A DNA stretch of 64,000 nt, from NCBI RefSeq assembly GCF_007991655.1, contig NZ_BJYT01000006.1, positions 270,176-334,175 on the forward strand. The letters run 5' to 3'. Positions 1 through 9,216 of this stretch are shown piece after piece. The notes below the pieces were generated by a model that made no database searches, was not told where the DNA came from, and saw only the letters and a list, made by a program, of their open reading frames with translations. The stretch is from Segetibacter aerophilus (GTDB taxonomy: Bacteria > Bacteroidota > Bacteroidia > Chitinophagales > Chitinophagaceae). A program made the position numbers and the translations under genes. How positions within the stretch are numbered: the first letter of the stretch is position 1; each line of letters begins with the position of its first letter.

Positions 1-1042
1 TGAAGAAAAGTTTAAGGAGGCGGCTGAAGCATACGAAGTCTTAAGTGATTCTGATAAGAAAGCGAAGTATGATCGGTACGGTCACCAGGCATTTGCACCC
101 GGAAGTGGTGGTTTTGGCGGCGGTCATGCAAGCAACATGGAAGATATCTTTAGCCAATTTGGAGACATTTTTGGCGATGATATTTTTGGCGGCTTCTTTG
201 GAAATCAAAGCGGCGGAAGAGGTCGCGGCGGTGGAAGAAGAGCAACCGGCCAACGTGGAAGTAACTTACGGGTGAAGTTGAAACTGAACTTTGAGGAAAT
301 TTCGAAAGGTGTCACAAAAAACATTAAAGTAAAAAAGTACGTAAGCTGTAATACTTGTAGCGGAAGCGGCGCGAAGGACAAGGGTAGCATGCAGACATGT
401 AGTAGCTGTAATGGTAGCGGGCAGGTACGAAAGGTTCAAAATACTTTTCTTGGCCAGATGCAAACCGTTACTACTTGTCCTACATGTAATGGTGAGGGAA
501 CGACCATTACTGCTAAATGTCCTGCATGTAAAGGCGAAGGAAGAGTATATGGTGAAGAAATGGTGAGCCTTGATATACCGGCAGGAGTGCAGGAGGGTAT
601 GCAACTAAGCTTAAGCGGAAAGGGAAATGCCGGCGAAAGAGGCGGCGCAAATGGAGACCTGATAATTTTAATTGAAGAAGAAGCGCATCCTCATTTACAT
701 CGTGATGGATTGAATGTAGCTTTTGAGTTGTTTATTACTTTTCCTGATGCTGTTTTTGGAACTAATGTAGAAGTGCCAACGATTGATGGTAAAGCAAAAA
801 TCAAAATACCACCCGGAACGCAAAGTGGTAAGATCTTTAGGTTGAAAGGCAAAGGCTTTCCGGAAGTGAACGGGTATTCTAAAGGAGATCAATTGATCCA
901 CGTAAATGTATGGACTCCACAAAACGTAAGCAGTGAAGAAAGATCAATGTTGGAGAGAATGAACGATAGCAATAACTTTAAACCTCATCCTGATAAAAAC
1001 GATAAAAGCTTTTTTGAAAAACTAAAGGAAGCTTTTAGTTAG
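1..1042 (+). CDS. dnaJ: Chaperone DnaJ, C-terminal part (5' end outside window)
   Basis: Hsp40 co-chaperone that delivers unfolded clients to DnaK and stimulates its ATPase. The reading frame is open from base 2, so the start and the HPD motif lie upstream of the window. What remains begins at the last J-domain helix (EAYEVLSDSDKKAKYDRYG), followed by a Gly/Phe-rich linker. Four zinc-finger CxxCxGxG repeats follow (CNTCSGSG, CSSCNGSG, CPTCNGEG, CPACKGEG), then the two beta-sandwich client-binding domains. This is the type I DnaJ layout. The gene ends at a strong hairpin shared with the convergent gene downstream. Identity is secure; only the N-terminus is missing. Confidence 0.97.
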   Translation, partial: EEKFKEAAEAYEVLSDSDKKAKYDRYGHQAFAPGSGGFGGGHASNMEDIFSQFGDIFGDDIFGGFFGNQSGGRGRGGGRRATGQRGSNLRVKLKLNFEEISKGVTKNIKVKKYVSCNTCSGSGAKDKGSMQTCSSCNGSGQVRKVQNTFLGQMQTVTTCPTCNGEGTTITAKCPACKGEGRVYGEEMVSLDIPAGVQEGMQLSLSGKGNAGERGGANGDLIILIEEEAHPHLHRDGLNVAFELFITFPDAVFGTNVEVPTIDGKAKIKIPPGTQSGKIFRLKGKGFPEVNGYSKGDQLIHVNVWTPQNVSSEERSMLERMNDSNNFKPHPDKNDKSFFEKLKEAFS

Positions 1043-1075
1043 TCAAAAAGTTTTTTGGGATAATACTGCCGAGTT

Positions 1076-1108
1076 AAAAAAACGCTGGATAATTCTTCCA
1101 GCGTTTTT
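1076..1108. terminator. Bidirectional rho-independent terminator between dnaJ and the vWA gene
   Basis: A 9-bp perfect stem (AACGCTGGA at 1081-1089, TCCAGCGTT at 1097-1105) is flanked by an A-run on the left and a T-run on the right. It can therefore stop transcription from both convergent genes. Confidence 0.85.
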
Positions 1109-1157
1109 CGTTAACGCGATCTTCAAATCTTGCTTGAAAATCATTTAAAGTAATCAG

Positions 1158-2924
1158 CTAGTTTGAAGGTTTGCTGGCAACATTTTTCTTTTTGGTTGTT
1201 TTTGGATAAAGTTTTTTAGCCTTCCCAATTAGATCTACAAATTCCATCTGCAACAAATCTTTCTTATTAGCCGAAGACGCAGCGAGATTGGATAAATCGT
1301 CCCACGAAAACGAATTGGAAAATTCAGATTGTTTCAATAAAGTTCCAAACATTATGACTGCAGATGCAAATCGTAAACAACTATCTGCAGGTTGATAATT
1401 ATAAACGGCCTCGTGTCTTTCTGTTATAATTTGATCGCTTCCAGGTACTTTATAAGATAGTTGCAAAGATGCCAGGGGAACAGGTTTGCTATCAATTTTT
1501 ATAGAAGAAGCGGGCACAATTTCAAAGGCAGCAAGTAACGAGTGGCCGCTGCCTACTTCGCCTCCTTCAAGCACAGTGCTCCTATCAGCTAAAGCGCTTT
1601 TCTTGTTATCAAAACCTATCAGCCTATATTTCTCTACTAAGCTTGCATCGAAAGTTGCATTTAAAAAGACGTTGCTTGCTACCGTATAGATTGTTTGCGC
1701 GAATTCTTCTACCAATACTTTTTCAGCTTCACCCTCATTATCGAGGTAAGCAAAATTTCCATGACCTTTTTTTGCCAGCACTTCCAACTTACTGTCTTTA
1801 TAATTGCCCATTCCAACGCCGAGGCACGTTAAGTAAATACCGGCTTTGCTTTCTTGGGTTATCAAATCTTCTAATTCTTTCTCACTTGTTTGTCCAACAT
1901 TAAAATCTCCGTCTGTTGCTAAAATCACCCGGTTATTTCCATTTGCTATAAAGGTATTTCTTGCTAATCTGTAAGCCATACGAATAGCAGATGCTCCTGG
2001 TGTAAAACCATGTGGTCTTAAACCTTCAATCGCTTCAATGATTTGTTGTTTGTAAAAACCTGATGTAGCAGGCAGCAATTCTGTTACCTGGTCACCGTAA
2101 GTAACGATGGTAACCTGGTCCTTTGGTCGCAGGTTTTCACTTAATAGTTTAAAAGCACTTTTTAGTAGTGGAAGGCGGTTAGGCATGTCCATGCTGGCCG
2201 ACACATCAATTAAAAAAATAAGATTGGCCGGCGGAGTATTGTCCAGATTTATTTTTCTTGCCTGGAGGTTTATAAATAGCAACAAGTTGTTTTTATTCCA
2301 GGGACATTCTGTAAGGTTAGAGCTGAATGAAAATGTCTCTTTTTGATTACTTGCTGCCTTCATTTTCAGGTTGAAATAGTTCAACATTTCTTCAATCCGG
2401 ACAGCGTCAACGGGAGGTTTTTCTTTTTGATTTAAAAACCGCCTGATATTGCTGTAACTAGCTCTATCTACATGAATAGCAAACCCCGTTTCAGGAAAGC
2501 TTTTAGTGGAAACAAAAGGATTTTCGATAGTGGAAGAATAAGTCTCCCCATCTCCCAAGGTCGTCTCAAGATTTGCTGGTTGAAGATTTTTTGTAAAAGA
2601 AGCGAGTTGTAAGGTTGTAGAAAGCGCTTTTCGGTTAGAACTTTTTAAAGTGAAGTGACCATATTGACTTGTGATAACGGCTGTTTTCAAAGTATCGTAA
2701 CCGGGTAAGGAGAAAGTTATTGTATCTACTTTCAAGCTGGTCGGTATTCCAAACGTGCCGGAACTTCCGGTGTTAAAAGGATAGCTCCCTTTAGAAGCAA
2801 GAGTAATGCGGGCACCTTGCAAACCGTTTCCCTTTTCATCTTTTAGTTCGCCCCGCAAATAATATTGCGAGTCTGCCGCAGTTGCTGTAAGCAACAAGAA
2901 TATAGTAAACGCAAGCGAACGCAC
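1158..2924 (-). CDS. Secreted von Willebrand factor type A domain protein (YfbK-like)
   Basis: 588 aa. Residues 1-18 form a signal peptide. Residues about 20-100 look like a carboxypeptidase-regulatory-like beta-sandwich, common in Bacteroidota exported proteins. A vWA domain follows with a MIDAS motif D-V-S-A-S-M near residue 240 (consensus DxSxS), and a C-terminal region of the type found in YfbK-family proteins. vWA domains bind divalent metal and partner proteins; the partner here is unknown. The gene is convergent with dnaJ and 52 bp downstream of the hpt start. The family assignment is firm, but the biological role is not known. Confidence 0.85.
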   Translation of the reverse strand: MRSLAFTIFLLLTATAADSQYYLRGELKDEKGNGLQGARITLASKGSYPFNTGSSGTFGIPTSLKVDTITFSLPGYDTLKTAVITSQYGHFTLKSSNRKALSTTLQLASFTKNLQPANLETTLGDGETYSSTIENPFVSTKSFPETGFAIHVDRASYSNIRRFLNQKEKPPVDAVRIEEMLNYFNLKMKAASNQKETFSFSSNLTECPWNKNNLLLFINLQARKINLDNTPPANLIFLIDVSASMDMPNRLPLLKSAFKLLSENLRPKDQVTIVTYGDQVTELLPATSGFYKQQIIEAIEGLRPHGFTPGASAIRMAYRLARNTFIANGNNRVILATDGDFNVGQTSEKELEDLITQESKAGIYLTCLGVGMGNYKDSKLEVLAKKGHGNFAYLDNEGEAEKVLVEEFAQTIYTVASNVFLNATFDASLVEKYRLIGFDNKKSALADRSTVLEGGEVGSGHSLLAAFEIVPASSIKIDSKPVPLASLQLSYKVPGSDQIITERHEAVYNYQPADSCLRFASAVIMFGTLLKQSEFSNSFSWDDLSNLAASSANKKDLLQMEFVDLIGKAKKLYPKTTKKKNVASKPSN

Positions 2925-2976
2925 AGTTTAGAGTTTGGATAAAAATAAACTTTATTTACCGTTACAGTAAATTCTG

Positions 2977-3516
2977 CTACTCTTCCTTAAGCTGGTATAG
3001 CTGCGACAGGTTTCTGCCTAGCCCGTTATAGTCCAGTCCGTAACCTAGTACAAACTTGTTGGGAATCGAAAAACAAGTGTAGTCGATGTCAACTGGATGA
3101 ACGGTAGCTTCAGGCTTATGAAGGAGTACTGCAATTTTTAATGAAGCTGGTTGCTGATTAAATACCTGCGGTAAAAACTGGCTGAGCGTTTTGCCAGTAT
3201 CAATAATGTCTTCAAGAATAATAATATCTCTTCCGTGGATGTCTGTATCAAGCCCAATGGCAGTAATAACTTGTCCAGAACTTTTTGTGCCTTTATAGGA
3301 TGCGAGTTTGATAAAACAGATCTCAGATTCAATAGTAAGAAATTTGAACAGGTCGGCTGAGAACATGAACGAACCATTGAGGATAGAAATAAAAAGCGGC
3401 CTTTTGTCCTTGTAATCAGAATTAATTCGTTCAGCTAGCTGCTTTACTTTTTCAATGATTTTTTCTTCAGATAGATAGGGAATGAAAAATTTATCGTGAA
3501 CTTGTATTGTAGACAT
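2977..3516 (-). CDS. hpt: Hypoxanthine phosphoribosyltransferase
   Basis: Purine salvage enzyme that transfers ribose-5-phosphate from PRPP to hypoxanthine or guanine. The PRPP-binding loop is clear (I-I-I-L-E-D-I-I-D-T-G-K-T-L, about residues 100-113), and an FSIPNKFVLGYGLDYN segment near the C-terminus matches the base-binding end of the family. I start at the ATG at 3516 (MSTIQVHDKFF) rather than six codons upstream, because 179 aa is the usual family length and the upstream residues do not look conserved. It lies just downstream of the glucosaminidase gene on the same strand, 33 bp away. Confidence 0.93.
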   Translation of the reverse strand: MSTIQVHDKFFIPYLSEEKIIEKVKQLAERINSDYKDKRPLFISILNGSFMFSADLFKFLTIESEICFIKLASYKGTKSSGQVITAIGLDTDIHGRDIIILEDIIDTGKTLSQFLPQVFNQQPASLKIAVLLHKPEATVHPVDIDYTCFSIPNKFVLGYGLDYNGLGRNLSQLYQLKEE

Positions 3517-3548
3517 CAGGCACTTTTGGGGCACAAGATAAGGTCTAA

Positions 3549-4622
3549 TTACATATTCGATCCGCTTTTAAGCGAAGCAGTTGACGCAAGTCTTGGGGAA
3601 GAAGGCGCAGGATATTTTAGGTAAATTTTTTCGCCGATCGCAGGTTGCATTCCTTTTTGCAAGCCATTAAATTCCATAATCGTGGAAAGTTGGATGCCTT
3701 CCTTTTGAGCTATGTCGTGCATTGATTCGTTCTCTTCTACAATATGCAAATCTTTAGTTCCTTTTTTAGGTTTTTTCTGTAAGAAAATTAGCTGGTTAGT
3801 TGCAAGAATGTCTATTTGCTCCAATTCGTTAAACTCAATTAATTTCTTTAAACCAACGTTATGGTTATTTGCGAGAGCAAGTAACGAAGTGCCAGCTTCA
3901 GCATACACTACTTTAGCCTCATTGATATTAAAAACCGAATTAAGTGGATAGCCTAAATTTTTAAACTTCTCTTTTCCTGCATTTTTTACCCCTAAAACAG
4001 GAGAACTTTTTATTTCAGCGTCAATATCCAATTCATCAGGCTGTTTTTGATTAATGCTTCCGGTAGCGAACAACTCGTCACCCATCTCCTGGTGTTGCAT
4101 AGCCAGAAGGGTATATGACTGTAGATTATTTTCGACAATTATCCTAATAAGCTGCTGAGCGTATACAGGATTTGTAGCATATCCAGCCTTCTTTAATCCT
4201 TTGGCCCAGCCTTCATAATCAGTAGGATCCAATTTGAAAAGAAAGGCGTACATCGGCCTTGTCTTTAAAAAGTCTGAATGATCTTTATACGAATCCTCAA
4301 CTGACGGATATTTCCTAAAACATTCATTCTTAGCATCATCGTCGTGACGCATCGTTTCTCCTGTCCATTCAGCTTTACATTTTATTCCGAAATGATTATT
4401 TGCTAATGATGCCAAATCACTTTGGCCACCTGCTGTTTCAAGTATTCCCTGGGCCAGTGTTACCGACGCCGGTACCCCTGTGCGAAGCATTTCAGAGATG
4501 GCAAGTTCTTTGTAATTATTTACGTAAGCCTGTATTCTTATTTTGTCAGATTGACCAAAAGCAGAGGATAATAATAAGATTGCTGAAAGCAGTGTTGTAG
4601 TAAGCTTAGGTAATTTTATCAT
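3549..4622 (-). CDS. Glucosaminidase (GH73-type) with two LysM domains
   Basis: 357 aa, exported by an N-terminal signal peptide ending near SAFG. Residues about 30-175 form an N-acetylglucosaminidase domain (motifs L-A-Q-G-I-L-E-T-A-G and NNHFGIKC). The Glu in ILETAG is the likely catalytic acid. Two LysM-type peptidoglycan-binding repeats follow at about 235-285 and 290-340. The likely role is peptidoglycan cleavage during cell separation or wall remodelling. Its stop abuts the hpt region, and its start (4622) overlaps the end of the O-methyltransferase gene by one base, suggesting one transcript for O-methyltransferase, glucosaminidase and hpt. Confidence 0.88.
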   Translation of the reverse strand: MIKLPKLTTTLLSAILLLSSAFGQSDKIRIQAYVNNYKELAISEMLRTGVPASVTLAQGILETAGGQSDLASLANNHFGIKCKAEWTGETMRHDDDAKNECFRKYPSVEDSYKDHSDFLKTRPMYAFLFKLDPTDYEGWAKGLKKAGYATNPVYAQQLIRIIVENNLQSYTLLAMQHQEMGDELFATGSINQKQPDELDIDAEIKSSPVLGVKNAGKEKFKNLGYPLNSVFNINEAKVVYAEAGTSLLALANNHNVGLKKLIEFNELEQIDILATNQLIFLQKKPKKGTKDLHIVEENESMHDIAQKEGIQLSTIMEFNGLQKGMQPAIGEKIYLKYPAPSSPRLASTASLKSGSNM

Positions 4623-5266
4623 TATAGTTTTTTTATTAATAATAATCCGTCTCTAACAGAGAGCATAACCTGTTCAACCCTAGGGTCTTCGCGAACATGT
4701 TTATTAAATGCATCTATTGCAAGTGCATTCTTTCCTTTAATGGGTTGTTCCAGTACCTGCCCGTGAAATAGTACATTATCAGCTATGATAATTCCCTTTT
4801 TAGATAAGCGTGGTAAAACAAGTTCATAGTAGTCTACATAACTTACTTTATCAGCGTCAATAAAAACAAGATCCCATTCATGCGACAGTGTTGGAATAAT
4901 ATCTCTCGCATTACCTACGTGTAAAGTAATGAGATTATTGTTTTCAGCAAATTTAAAATTTGCTAATGCAGTATCTGCATCCTCCTGCCGAATCTCAATC
5001 GTGTGAAGTTCTCCGTCTCCCTTAATGCCCTTCAACAAACACAAAGCACTATAACCAGTAAAGGTTCCTATCTCTAAAATATATTTCGGCGCGAGGATAT
5101 TGCTGATAAAAGCCAACAGTTTTCCTTGTACATGCCCACTTATCATATGTGCAAGTGGATGACCTTCAACTGTTTCTTTATTTATTCTTCGTAAAAGTTC
5201 GTCTTCTTCACTTGTAAACTGATCAACATATGCTTCGGCCAGGGTTGAGATTATTTCAAAAGGCAT
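4622..5266 (-). CDS. Class I SAM-dependent O-methyltransferase (catechol/caffeoyl-CoA type)
   Basis: A small soluble O-methyltransferase of the metal-dependent family. SAM motif I is visible (I-L-E-I-G-T-F-T-G-Y-S-A-L), followed by the metal site D-L-V-F-I-D-A-D and the I-I-A-D-N-V-L motif. I choose the ATG at 5266 (MPFEIISTLAEAYVDQF), giving 214 aa; the 16 residues upstream in the open frame are not family-like. The gene overlaps the next by one base. The substrate cannot be told from sequence; bacterial members methylate catechols or other vicinal hydroxyls. Confidence 0.88.
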   Translation of the reverse strand: MPFEIISTLAEAYVDQFTSEEDELLRRINKETVEGHPLAHMISGHVQGKLLAFISNILAPKYILEIGTFTGYSALCLLKGIKGDGELHTIEIRQEDADTALANFKFAENNNLITLHVGNARDIIPTLSHEWDLVFIDADKVSYVDYYELVLPRLSKKGIIIADNVLFHGQVLEQPIKGKNALAIDAFNKHVREDPRVEQVMLSVRDGLLLIKKL

Positions 5267-5722
5267 TGAATCAAAACTAGTAAAAATCTGAAAAAGCAAC
5301 GGCGGCCCCAGCAAAAAGAAAGTGCTTCATTTTGAAAACTTTAACAGTTAAACAAGCAGCGGAAAGAAAATAAATTGAGGTTTCTGCTTTTTTCGAACTC
5401 ATTTTTCAAACTCGTCAAATTCTTTTTGAGGAAGGATGGCTCTATTTTTTGCCACTAGTTCTACCATTATCAAATTTTGAAAAACGTCTTTCTGTATTCA
5501 ACCTATTGCTTTTCTCATAGTAGAATGCACCTTTATTCCACCTAGTTCTATAAAAGATAGGTCTAGACATTATTTTAACTGATTCGATTAAATATCTAAA
5601 AAAGTAGAAGAGGGAAGAGGAGAAGTTATTTGTAAAGAGGTACCAGCCTCGGAAGAAGATTTATGAAAAGAATGAACCGAAGAGATTGTTGGTTGCCAAC
5701 TACACCCATTAAATGAGCTTTA

Positions 5723-5742
5723 GTTGTGTCACTCACTTGTAC
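5723..5742 (+). repeat. Dispersed 20-bp intergenic repeat, copy 1
   Basis: Sequence GTTGTGTCACTCACTTGTAC. It is identical to copies at 28476 and 39508 and one mismatch away from the reverse-orientation copies at 40639 and 47711. All five lie between genes. Confidence 0.85.
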
Positions 5743-5778
5743 GTCATCTTGTTAAGCAGCTCTAAAAGCGGATATCCA

Positions 5779-5955
5779 CTATGCTACTACTCGTTTTTCC
5801 ACACCTTCTTCCTTTGGGTTTGCCGCTTCCTTAAACTTGGTCTGTATGGCCGATTCTTTTATTTCTTTTTTGCTCGAAGCCGTCAAATAATTAAAATAAA
5901 AAATCATTGTTACGCCTGAAACAAACATAGCCGAAATCGTGACACTAAGAATCAT
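5779..5955 (-). CDS. Possible small single-pass membrane protein
   Basis: 58 codons from the ATG at 5955. The first 25 residues form a hydrophobic helix (I-L-S-V-T-I-S-A-M-F-V-S-G-V-T-M-I-F-Y-F), followed by a charged Lys/Glu-rich tail. The frame also opens ten codons upstream at a TTG. No family is recognised and no clear ribosome-binding site is visible, so this may be a chance ORF. Confidence 0.3.
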   Translation of the reverse strand: MILSVTISAMFVSGVTMIFYFNYLTASSKKEIKESAIQTKFKEAANPKEEGVEKRVVA

Positions 5956-6284
5956 AGGAAGAAAATTTGGTTGAACCAGTTGCAAAACGAGCTATCAAGT
6001 AACTATCTTTTAAACAATCCATACCTTTTTGATGACCTAGACTAAAAGTCCTGGGTCTCAATTGTAGTACAGATTTTATTTAAAGATGAAGACACAGTTC
6101 AAAGGGTTGCAAACGAACTGTCAATAAACCACCGAGATGCAAGCTTTTGAAAGAAAGCAGCAATGCGCTTGGAACGCTTTCATTACCACAACAAATTCTA
6201 CTATCGACCTTTTAGCAATAGAATCTCAAAAACAGGAAACTGAGGTTGTAAAAATTTTGATGTTTGATCCCATGCGTAGGTTTA

Positions 6285-6836
6285 TTATTCTTCCCTTCTG
6301 CCAAAAGTGAATGCATGGGAAATCCTCAACGCGAAAAGATTAGTGACCGCGTTGCCAAAAGTATGTTCATAACGAAGTCCTACATTAAACTGGACTCTTC
6401 CTGCCGGTTCGAAAAGGTAACCAAAACCAATTCCGGCCGCCGGTCCGGCTACTTTTTCATGCGCCCATCCATTGGTACTGTAGTCCGCAACAGGAGTATT
6501 GTTTTCGTAAATTCCTATAGTAGTCTCGCCGAAAGTATACCCGATATTAGGTTCAACATACAAGCCGGTGCCAGTTTGATTAAGGGTATACCGAAAACCT
6601 AACAATGCCGGAATTAAAGCTACCTCATCGTCCTCTTTATCTTTGAAGTATTGCAACGCCCCTTCCGCTGTGATATAATTAGCTTTAGATATAGGCACGC
6701 TAAAATTTAAAAAGCCTGCAAAACCCGTTGCTTTAAAGTTCTTTACCGATATGTGCGCAACCTCTATTTGCGCATTAGAAACGACGGACATTAATAACAT
6801 AAAGTATAAAACAACGAATGGCTTTGTCAATAACAT
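6285..6836 (-). CDS. Outer-membrane beta-barrel protein
   Basis: 183 aa with an N-terminal signal peptide (hydrophobic stretch to SNAQ). The mature part consists of alternating hydrophobic/polar strands with glycine turns (GFRYTLNQTGTGLYVEPNIGYTFG) and ends in an aromatic strand, typical of small OmpA/OmpW-like barrels of Bacteroidota. No enzymatic motif is seen. It is monocistronic, with a large gap upstream of its downstream neighbour. Function unknown beyond probable outer-membrane location. Confidence 0.7.
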   Translation of the reverse strand: MLLTKPFVVLYFMLLMSVVSNAQIEVAHISVKNFKATGFAGFLNFSVPISKANYITAEGALQYFKDKEDDEVALIPALLGFRYTLNQTGTGLYVEPNIGYTFGETTIGIYENNTPVADYSTNGWAHEKVAGPAAGIGFGYLFEPAGRVQFNVGLRYEHTFGNAVTNLFALRISHAFTFGRREE

Positions 6837-7156
6837 GGAACAATTTTTAAAATTTTATAACCCTGAAACAAATTCAGGCAACACATTAATACGATCCATA
6901 AAATTTATTGTCTGAAAGGGATTGAACTTGTTTTAATGTTTTTAAGACACTTTTTGGTAAATTCTAAGAACGAGATAAAGGTGGGCATCAACACCACATG
7001 AAAGCTTTTCTAAAACGCCTTCATAAATTCCTTGTTTGTCCAGTTAGTATTGTGCTTCGAAAGCGTGTCTGCCGCAAACACCCCCTTAATTTGACGTTTC
7101 TAGAAGTTAAGCGCTCAAGCTGCAGCGGTATATTTGTCCTAAACAAAATCGAAAAA

Positions 7157-7483
7157 ATGAAATCAGTAAAAATAATTATGATTCCGGTTAATGACAGGCA
7201 AAAAGCTAAGGAGTTTTATCTGAAACTTGGGTTTCAAGTGCTAGTAGAAGCTCCTGCTGCTCATGGTGAGACGTGGATCCAGATGGGTCTTCCTGGTAGT
7301 GATACCAGCATTTCACTTGCAAGCTTTAGCGGCATCATTTGCGAAACGGATGATATTGAAGCTAAAGTTAAAGAGCTAAAAGAAAAAGGAATTGAGGTTG
7401 GCAAAATCGACAATACACCCTGGGGACGCTTCGCATGGCTGAAAGATCTGGATGGCAACAGTTTGTGTCTGCAGCAGAATTAG
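7157..7483 (+). CDS. VOC-family protein (glyoxalase/dioxygenase superfamily)
   Basis: 108 aa single VOC module, beginning VKIIMIPVNDRQKAKEFYLK and ending W-L-K-D-L-D-G-N-S-L-C-L, which are the beta-alpha-beta-beta-beta signatures of the superfamily. I place the start at the ATG at 7157; the open frame extends 53 codons upstream but that part is low-complexity and non-homologous. It lies just outside the left end of the integrative element; another VOC gene (25750) lies just outside the right end, so the two were near neighbours before insertion. The specific reaction cannot be assigned. Confidence 0.8.
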   Translation: MKSVKIIMIPVNDRQKAKEFYLKLGFQVLVEAPAAHGETWIQMGLPGSDTSISLASFSGIICETDDIEAKVKELKEKGIEVGKIDNTPWGRFAWLKDLDGNSLCLQQN

Positions 7484-7684
7484 TTTGAGGATATAATTTA
7501 AGAGTTCAACCGATGCTTACCATTAACTTAATTGATTTGTTTCTTGAAAGCTCTTACGCTTTTGAGAAATAAAGTTTGTATTTAAAGAAATGAAGATTTA
7601 AAATTTTTTGCAATTTAGGTTTCAGCTGCGCCCTTTTCTGCCGTGGTTTTTATTACACTTGAAAATCAGTACAGAAAAATAAAA

Positions 7685-7717
7685 AACCCCTGGAAAGCAA
7701 CGCAGACAGGGGTATAA
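7685..7717 (-). terminator. Displaced terminator of tRNA-Arg
   Basis: On the minus strand the 7-bp stem ACCCCTG / CAGGGGT (7706-7712 and 7685-7691) is followed by a T-run. It points left, away from the attL core that carries a copy of the tRNA 3' end. This is where a terminator would sit directly behind the tRNA before the 17.9-kb element inserted. Confidence 0.75.
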
Positions 7718-7723
7718 AAATTA

Positions 7724-7740
7724 TTTGTAGCCTTGACAGG
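7724..7740 (+). repeat. attL core of the integrative element
   Basis: The 17-bp sequence TTGTAGCCTTGACAGGA is identical to 25605-25621, which is the 3' end of tRNA-Arg (nucleotides 59-72 plus three downstream bases). The match stops at 7741, where the tRNA would continue. Confidence 0.85.
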
Positions 7741-7860
7741 ACTACCACCTATTTAATTTGCATCTTTTTTGTTCTTATTAAATAATACTCTTTCTAAAGG
7801 GGAAACTGAGTTTTGCAAGTAAAAACGAGCAAAGAGAGATTAAGGAAAGATAAAAAAAAC

Positions 7861-7880
7861 GTTACCCCTAAAGTTCCCCC
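7861..7880 (+). repeat. Putative integrase arm-type repeat, left copy
   Basis: GTTACCCCTAAAGTTCCCCC is found again with one mismatch and in the same orientation at 25532-25551, near the other end of the element. Position and pairing suggest integrase or excisionase binding sites. Confidence 0.6.
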
Positions 7881-7922
7881 ATAACAAAAGTTGACTACCT
7901 TGTAGAGACTTAATTAACTGTT

Positions 7923-9206
7923 ATGACAATTTCCTTTTACCTTAAACGTCCTTCCTCAGATATTGACACTTCTATTTATGCTATTCTGTTTTACGAAGGA
8001 TTGAGAATGAAGTATTATACTCCTGAAAAGATACTTCCTAAGCATTGGAACAAGGATGCACAAAAGGCGAAGCAAACGGATAAGTTCAGAGAACATTCAG
8101 AATTTAATCAAAGGTTGCAAGATTGGAAAAGTGATGTAGGCAATATTTATAGGAAATGGATAAATAACAATAAGGTTATTCCAAATACTGCAACATTGAA
8201 AGAACTGCTTGATAAGGAACTTAAAAAAGTTGAAGCAAAGAAGGAGTTGAACGAAACATTTACCGGATACTTTCAGCAATTGATTAATGAAACAAAGGAA
8301 GGGATACGGCTACAACCTAAAAGCGGAAAACCTTATTCTAAAAACACAGTAAAGGCTTATACAACGACGTTCAATACTCTAACCAGTTTCGCTGCTACTT
8401 ACAAACCTATTATAGACTTTAAAAACATTAACCTAGACTTCTATGCTAACTTTACGAGGTACTTAACCAAAGACCTAAAATTTACCTCTAATACTATAGG
8501 CAAGCATATTAAAATTATTAAGGTTGTAATGAATGACGCGACTGAACGAGGTGTTAATACGAATATGCAGTTTAGAAGCAGAAAGTTTAGTGTAACAAGT
8601 GAAAACACAGACGCACTTTATTTAAATGAAAAAGAGGTAAGGGAGATAGAAAACCTGGACCTAAGTAAAAACAAAAGATTAGACAATGTCCGGGATTTAT
8701 TTCTTGTTGGTTGTTATACAGGGTTGCGCTATTCTGACTTCTCAATATTAAAACCGGAACAAATTCAAGACGGTTTTATTGAAACTACTCAAATAAAAAC
8801 CGGTGATCCTGTTGTAATTCCGATACACCCAACTGTAGAAAAAATTCTTGCAAAGTATGATGGACAATTACCGAGGTCAATAAGCAATCAAAAGACAAAT
8901 GAGTATCTGAAAGAATTAGGTAAATTAATTCCTTCACTTAATACTTCCACGTCTAAAACATTTACTAAGGGTGGTTTAAAGGTTACTAATAATCATCTTA
9001 AATGGGAAATATTATCATCTCACACTGCCAGAAGGTCGTTTGCTACAAATGAATATTTAGCCGGCACGCCTTCAATAACTATTATGGCTATTACAGGACA
9101 TAAAACAGAAAAGGCATTTCTGAGATATATAAAACTTACACCAAATGAACATGCGAAATTGCTAAAACTACATTGGCAAAACAGAGATCAATTAAAGGCA
9201 GTATAA
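7923..9206 (+). CDS. Tyrosine recombinase (site-specific integrase)
   Basis: 427 aa. The N-terminal part (about 1-110) resembles the arm-DNA-binding region of Bacteroidota integrases. A SAM-like core-binding domain follows (about 110-215), then the catalytic domain. Active-site residues are visible: Arg in G-C-Y-T-G-L-R-Y-S-D, His and Arg in S-H-T-A-R-R-S-F, His in I-T-G-H-K-T, and the nucleophilic Tyr in F-L-R-Y-I-K. It starts about 180 bp inside attL, the classic place for the enzyme that integrates the element into tRNA-Arg. It is not an integron integrase: it has the Bacteroidota arm-binding N-terminus and I see no IntI-type insertion near the third box. Confidence 0.95.
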   Translation: MTISFYLKRPSSDIDTSIYAILFYEGLRMKYYTPEKILPKHWNKDAQKAKQTDKFREHSEFNQRLQDWKSDVGNIYRKWINNNKVIPNTATLKELLDKELKKVEAKKELNETFTGYFQQLINETKEGIRLQPKSGKPYSKNTVKAYTTTFNTLTSFAATYKPIIDFKNINLDFYANFTRYLTKDLKFTSNTIGKHIKIIKVVMNDATERGVNTNMQFRSRKFSVTSENTDALYLNEKEVREIENLDLSKNKRLDNVRDLFLVGCYTGLRYSDFSILKPEQIQDGFIETTQIKTGDPVVIPIHPTVEKILAKYDGQLPRSISNQKTNEYLKELGKLIPSLNTSTSKTFTKGGLKVTNNHLKWEILSSHTARRSFATNEYLAGTPSITIMAITGHKTEKAFLRYIKLTPNEHAKLLKLHWQNRDQLKAV

Positions 9207-9216
9207 AAGAAAACTA

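Larger units (their letters stand above)
5315..6284. other. 970-bp intergenic stretch with one possible tiny ORF and one 20-bp repeat
   Basis: There is no convincing gene except a possible small membrane protein (5779-5955, minus; listed separately). It holds copy 1 of the dispersed 20-bp repeat at 5723-5742. The rest is AT-rich with stops in all frames. Confidence 0.6.

Noticed and set aside
6264..6602. 112-aa plus-strand open frame opposite the beta-barrel gene
   Set aside because: It is antisense to a gene with signal peptide and barrel pattern; its product has no protein-like features.
7923..9206. Idea that the tyrosine recombinase is an integron integrase (IntI) next to its array
   Set aside because: It has a Bacteroidota-type arm-binding N-terminus and sits next to attL, far from the array. 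It lacks the IntI-specific insertion as far as can be read. It is the element's own integrase.
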